NCBI GenBank assembly: GCA_014607495.2
Contig: CP053160.1
Coordinates: forward strand, 8,618,001 to 8,682,000
Source of the DNA: Carposina sasakii
Lineage: Eukaryota > Arthropoda > Insecta > Lepidoptera > Carposinidae
Length of the DNA stretch: 64,000 bases
Reading direction: 5' to 3'
Part shown: positions 47,801 to 53,800 of the stretch, in pieces
Position numbering within the stretch: position 1 is the first letter of the stretch
How the letters are laid out: the number at the start of each line of letters is the position of its first letter
The notes under the pieces: model-generated
The model's database searches: none
Told to the model about the DNA's origin: nothing
Seen by the model: only the letters and a program-made list of their open reading frames with translations
Position numbers and translations under genes: made by a program

Positions 47801-50800
47801 CACCGACAAACAAGTAATGCTTTCACGTCGAATAAATGATTTTGAATTTTTGAATTTTGCTCTGCTACTGGGTACATTAGCTACATCTCGAAGTAATAGT
47901 CGAAAAAGTCATATTTCTTATAAATGCTAAACATAATGCTAAACGTTGCTGTAGGATATCTTTCGTGATCCTGCAATTCTGGACAACCTCGTTTCGGGAA
48001 CATAGCCGCAGTATGTATATTTCTATGGACCACGCTGTACATTTCCTAAATATCGCAGATAGGCCGATTCGGTATTTGGTTGACGCGGAACAATGCTAAT
48101 AAGCTGCTAAAATTAAATTAGCACAAACATCCTCACACTGGAAAAATTCAGTGCAACACAACAGAGCGTGCCTGCAATGCAATTAGTTTTCCGATTAGCC
48201 TCCCTGGATTTCCTCCGTGATCCAAACTGCAATGGATCCACTCTCCGTGGATAAATCAATTAGTAGCAGTAATGTAGTTTAGTAGAGCGGCTTACAAAGG
48301 CTAGGCTAAATATACCTATATCCAGTGTCAAGGTTATTTGAATAAACTGTAGGTCGAGATAGCAAACATAAAATGCACGTTTTAAAAGATGTGGGGGTCA
48401 ATCGCGCTAAGTGACCTACGCATTACTTTACAACGGAACGGTTTTAGTTATTTTTTAGTTTAGTTTAGGTTTAGCCTTAGTTTAGCTGTTTACAGCGTTT
48501 CAGACATTTTCAAAGTTTCCCTTTTAATCTTAACGGAGTTATTACAAAACTGTTTCTAAAAGTGATGTTTCTAGACACAATTTAAAAAGGACAAAGAAAA
48601 ATGTATGAAATATCTGTCTTTTGTCGGTTGTTGGGGAAGGCCCATGTTCAGTAGTGGACTTCGCATGACTGACAATGATGATGATGATGAGCTCTTATAC
48701 CCCTATACATGCTTATACATATATATATATATAGGTACAGGGTGTAACAAAAAGGGTATGTTAAGCGAAAAGCTATGTAAATAGCCCACTATAGAGAACC
48801 TATCCACAAAATTTGAGACCCGAAATCACATGTTTATTTTTCCCGATAGTATGGAGAATTTTTAAATATCTCAGAAATTTTCATACAATCTTTAAAAATA
48901 AAAATGTGATTAAAAATGTGATAAAAAAGTCCCAAATTTTGTAGATAGGTTCTCTATAGTGGGCTATTTACATAGCTTTTCGCTTAACATACCCTTTTTG
49001 TTACACCTGTATAATGGTACTTTGCTTGCCCCACATAATACTTACCGGCAAACACACTGGCAACCGCCGCCAAAAGGAACGACAGTATAACAGCTGGCCC
49101 AGCATAATTCCTGGCCACATCGCCGGCCAACACGTACACGCCAACACCCAACGTGCTGCCAACCCCCAAAGCGGTCAGGTCCAACGCTGAGAGCACTCGG
49201 GCCAACCTCGCCACACCTTCCTCGGCAGCCTTGCGCCTGGACAAGACCCTGTACGTCAGGCTGGCTGCATGAGTCACGCCAGCTTTGAACCCTCCTGTAA
49301 ACAGTTAGAGTTTTTAGAATACTAGTTGGATGGCCGCGACTTCGTTCGCGTGGATTAGAGAAAAAACAGTCAAAATTATCCGGGATAAAAATATTTTCCC
49401 GGAATAACAAGTAGCCTATTTCTTAATCCAGGGTGTCAGCTAACTCCATACCAAATTTTATTAAAATCGCTCCAGCCGTTTTCACGTGAAAGAGTAACAA
49501 ACATCCATCCATACTTACAAACATGAACAGATTTTAATGTTGTTAAAATTGTCACTTAGCTCGTGCCTCGGAAAGCACGTAAAACCGTTGGTCTTGCGCC
49601 TTATCTTTCTCTGGTCGTGTCGGCTTTCCGTCCCATCGGACTATGAGAGTAACGGAATAGAGAGTGCATCTGTGTTTGCGCACACAGTCGTGCACTATAA
49701 TATCTCCTGCGTACCTGGCTAATCTCCGTAGAGATTGGTCGCCTTGGCCGAAATACGGTCGGAGATCATCACAAACTTTCGCGTTTATAATATTAGTAGG
49801 ATTTGGTTACTTGTAGATGATTATGTCGATATAAAAGCTAGGAACCTATCACTGATTATATCTGTCCCCGCTAAGATAAACGTGTATGTGGATCTACATA
49901 TAGGCACTTTGTGGTCCTGCAAATCTGAGTACCCCATTTCGGACGTGGATCGTCCTGGGTGCAAAAAAGAAATGCGCCCCGGGTTGCGGGCCTTGGGGCA
50001 ACCCCCGTGCAACTACGCGCCGGTAACTTGCGCGGCCCTTAAAGGGGGCCAACATGGGTCAGAGAGTGACCCATCTGGGAAGTGAAAGATGCGGCTGGCC
50101 GGGGGACGCGGGCCGGGCTAGTCGACCCCTGGTATTACCAAGGTGCGCCCAGCCACTTGAGCTGCCACTGCTGCCAGCCAGTTCGCGAAAGAAGAGGAAA
50201 GAGAAGAAAGGGAAGGGGAAGGGAAAAGGAATTGGAAACACAGCCGTGTATATGTAGGTTTATTTCGACGAAATCGCCATATAATATAAAGTAGCTACGT
50301 GCAAATAAATGGTGACATTGGATACTTAGAGCAACATGCTAGACATTTTCATTTTACCATATAACATAATCAAACAGGGATTATACCCAGTCAGTTTAAA
50401 AGACAGTTTGAAAAACAAAAGACGTTTTAAAGCTATAAGTAAGAACCCTTTTGCAATTCTCCGTTAGGAGATTATAATAACCAGAGTTACTACAGTAAAA
50501 AGTGTGACTAAGAGCCTGGACAAAACAAGCACAGCGCCTGAGCCGAAAGAATCTTTTATCAAAAGCCGTTGACATTTTATATACTTTCACTTCGTTCCAC
50601 TTCAATAGTATACAGGCAGATAAACACTACTTGAAACACTACCCAATAGGTACAAAAAACAGAGGTTATTCTAAAACTGATAGATGAGATAGACCGTGCT
50701 GATGCGGAACTTCACTAGAATACATCAGCTGCATCTTCTTCCGTGCATGTAAGAGTCGACTAAGGAGCTCAGGGGCGTTCTAGGATTTGGGCTAACTGGG

Positions 50801-53800
50801 GTGATCTGGGGGAGCGTTCTTTCAGACGATGAGCTAGCAAGTTATCATCACTGACCTTTTACATCAGGCCCCGCAATGCTTAATATGTGAAACTGCACTT
50901 CAGGCTACCCCATTTTGGAAGCTATATTGTAAATTATACAGGATGATTTTCGGTCGCCAACGTTCCCGAAAACTACGGAATCTCCTTATAATCACGATTA
51001 TTTTTCTCCATGGAAGCATACCTGGAAAGTGTCTGGTTCCCAAGATATTAGAGTCCAAAGTTGAGTAAATAGACTGCGTTTTTCTGCATAAATGCACATA
51101 GACGCGTGTAGCAAGATTTTTTCACGGAATTTCTTTCTATGATAAAACTAGCATATACGACTACACTGGATACTATAAATTTCGCCCGATCAAGAAATTA
51201 CAAAAATTTACATCGTTTATCAGCATTTTTTTGGCATAAACTTACTTTATTTGATGTATAGAGTACGTACCCTTTCGTTAAGGGTGGCAACGAAAAAACA
51301 CCTGTATATGCTTATATGCCTATGTGTATATGATAAGACTCACGAATAATATTCCACATATCGCTAGCGGTCGTCACTGACTAATTTACAAAACAAACTG
51401 AATCAATGAAGACTCACATTCCCAGACCGAATTGACCGTTAAATACAACACTGGTTCTGAAACCAGAAGAGAATTGGTTAAAGTGTGTTTCGAACTAGTT
51501 GTGATCATTACTAGCTGTTATAGACTAGGCCTATGTCTCACATGTACAGGCCAATTCTCGCACATATGTATGTATATCATACTAGTACAATACCGTAAAT
51601 ATATCATACCAAAAAAGCAAGTCGCGTTTTACACGAAATACCAAAATACATGCACGCAAGTCTCCATACCTAAAAATAAAAGTATAAGTAAGTAGGTACC
51701 TATTTCTTTACTATTTCCGCGCGGTACTTATAATAGATGGAGATCACAAATAGTACCTAGCAAAATCTACCAAATAGGAATACAGATCTTATTTTATTTA
51801 TATGTATTACATTACAAGAGGGTCTTGGTGTTTTGTAGGCGATGGGTTGACCACCTGTCACTACTAACCGAACTTGTACATCTCAACTATACCCTAAAAA
51901 TTGGTCAGAAGTGGCACCATGTGGTTCTATCGGCCCTTAGTGCTCTGCCTACCCCGTAAGGGATAAAGGCGTGATTATATGTATGTATGTATGTATTACA
52001 TTACTAGGTATATAAAAATGTTTGATGTCTTTCACGCTAAAACTAATTGTTCTACTACAATATTTCTAATGTCTCCAACATGTATTAGCTCAGTTTTAAT
52101 TCATCTAATCACAGGGTGGCAGTAGCTATATTATAGGTATATGTATATTAGTTATTTGTCTGTACCTTCTAATTGTTATAATTTCATTACTGTCTTATAT
52201 CTGCTTTTTTTTCTTTTCATGAATTGTGTTGCCTGCGTTTGTGTATAAGCCAAATAAACAATATTCCATTCTATATTATGTGCAGCGCTAACGATAGGTA
52301 CCCATTTTAATACCAAAACCTGAGACCAAACTTCACCCAACACTACACCCAAAGTTAACATTTAAATTGGCCATATTGATCTCGGAGACAGAGGCGGTTT
52401 GATCGGACATCAATTTATTGATAACGCGTTTTTATACCTACCATACACCTACGTACGTAATAAAATTATATACATACATGTGAACACTTTTGATTTCACT
52501 GTTCTATGTCTTGCGCTGATATCAGCTGCAGTTTATTCTGCGCGTGTCGTAAGAGTCGACTAAGGAATTTAGGGGTGTTCTCCCTGGCGATGAACTAGCA
52601 ACTTGTCACTGATTTCCACCTCCATTTAGTAATCGGTGGTCCACTTACACCTGCCCTCACTCTCACATACCGCGAGAGGTCGTGAGTTCAAGTCTCAGGT
52701 GATTTTTTTTTTCATTTCTTAATATTATTTGTAATAATCTCCAATGTTCATTAGCCATAGAGAAAAAATCTTCTATCCCATAGCTCAGTATTCAGCAAGC
52801 TCTGTTTTCCTACCGTTCATATAAATGCATGTAAGTACCTGTACTTAATTTATTTTATCACTAACGACCCGCCCCGGCTGCGCACGGGTGCATGCTGATA
52901 CTATACATATAAACATTCCTCTTGATTCGTTTATCTATTTTAAAAAAATGCATCCATATCTGTTGGGTAATTTAAAAAATTTAAGCATACATATGGATAG
53001 ACAAATACGATCTTCTCTAAACATCAACTTCCACAATGCCCTTCACGAAGCTAAGGATCACAGCAGATGGTGGGAAATCGTACGGGAGAAACTGATGCAG
53101 CGTGGGAGTCACGCGCCTCAGTAATGAGGAAAACGACGCGAGGGGGGGGGAATGGATAGACAAACAGTGGAAGCTACTTTGTTTTATTACTATGGTAATG
53201 ATATCGAGTTCGGATACCGGGACCACATTTTCGTATTACGCGCGCATTCCATATTGAAGGTTGCGGTATTAGTTTACTGTTATCAATGTTATCATACATA
53301 TTGTAATCATGAACCTTACTATGTCATGAACATATATCACTACAACTACAGTCAAGAAAGGTTTCACGTCAGGCAGGCAGTTGAGCATAATTGACCATAA
53401 ATAAGGTTGATAAGGGATTGTTCTCTCAGATGGTATCTGTAGGTTCAATCTTACTGGGATTGACTGCAGTCACAGACCTGCCACTGTGGGCCAGCAACTT
53501 TCTTAAGTTTTCCTCTGGCAAGTTTTCCCAGAAAGCCTTTCCACATTGTCACAATCTTGGTCCATTTTTTGTCTTTTAATCTTGCTATATGTCCTGCCCA
53601 TTTCCATTTCAGTTTTAGGGCATGTTGAAGAGCTTCTATTGCCTTTGTCCGAGACCTTATCTTTGTGTGCCTTATCAATTCAATAACACCTACTCATAAA
53701 AAGTTACACTAAAAAAACCTAAAGAAGCAGATTTCGCAAAAAAAAACCATTACATCACATCATCAAATGTCACTCATATCTTATAAGTACAAGTGTGCTT

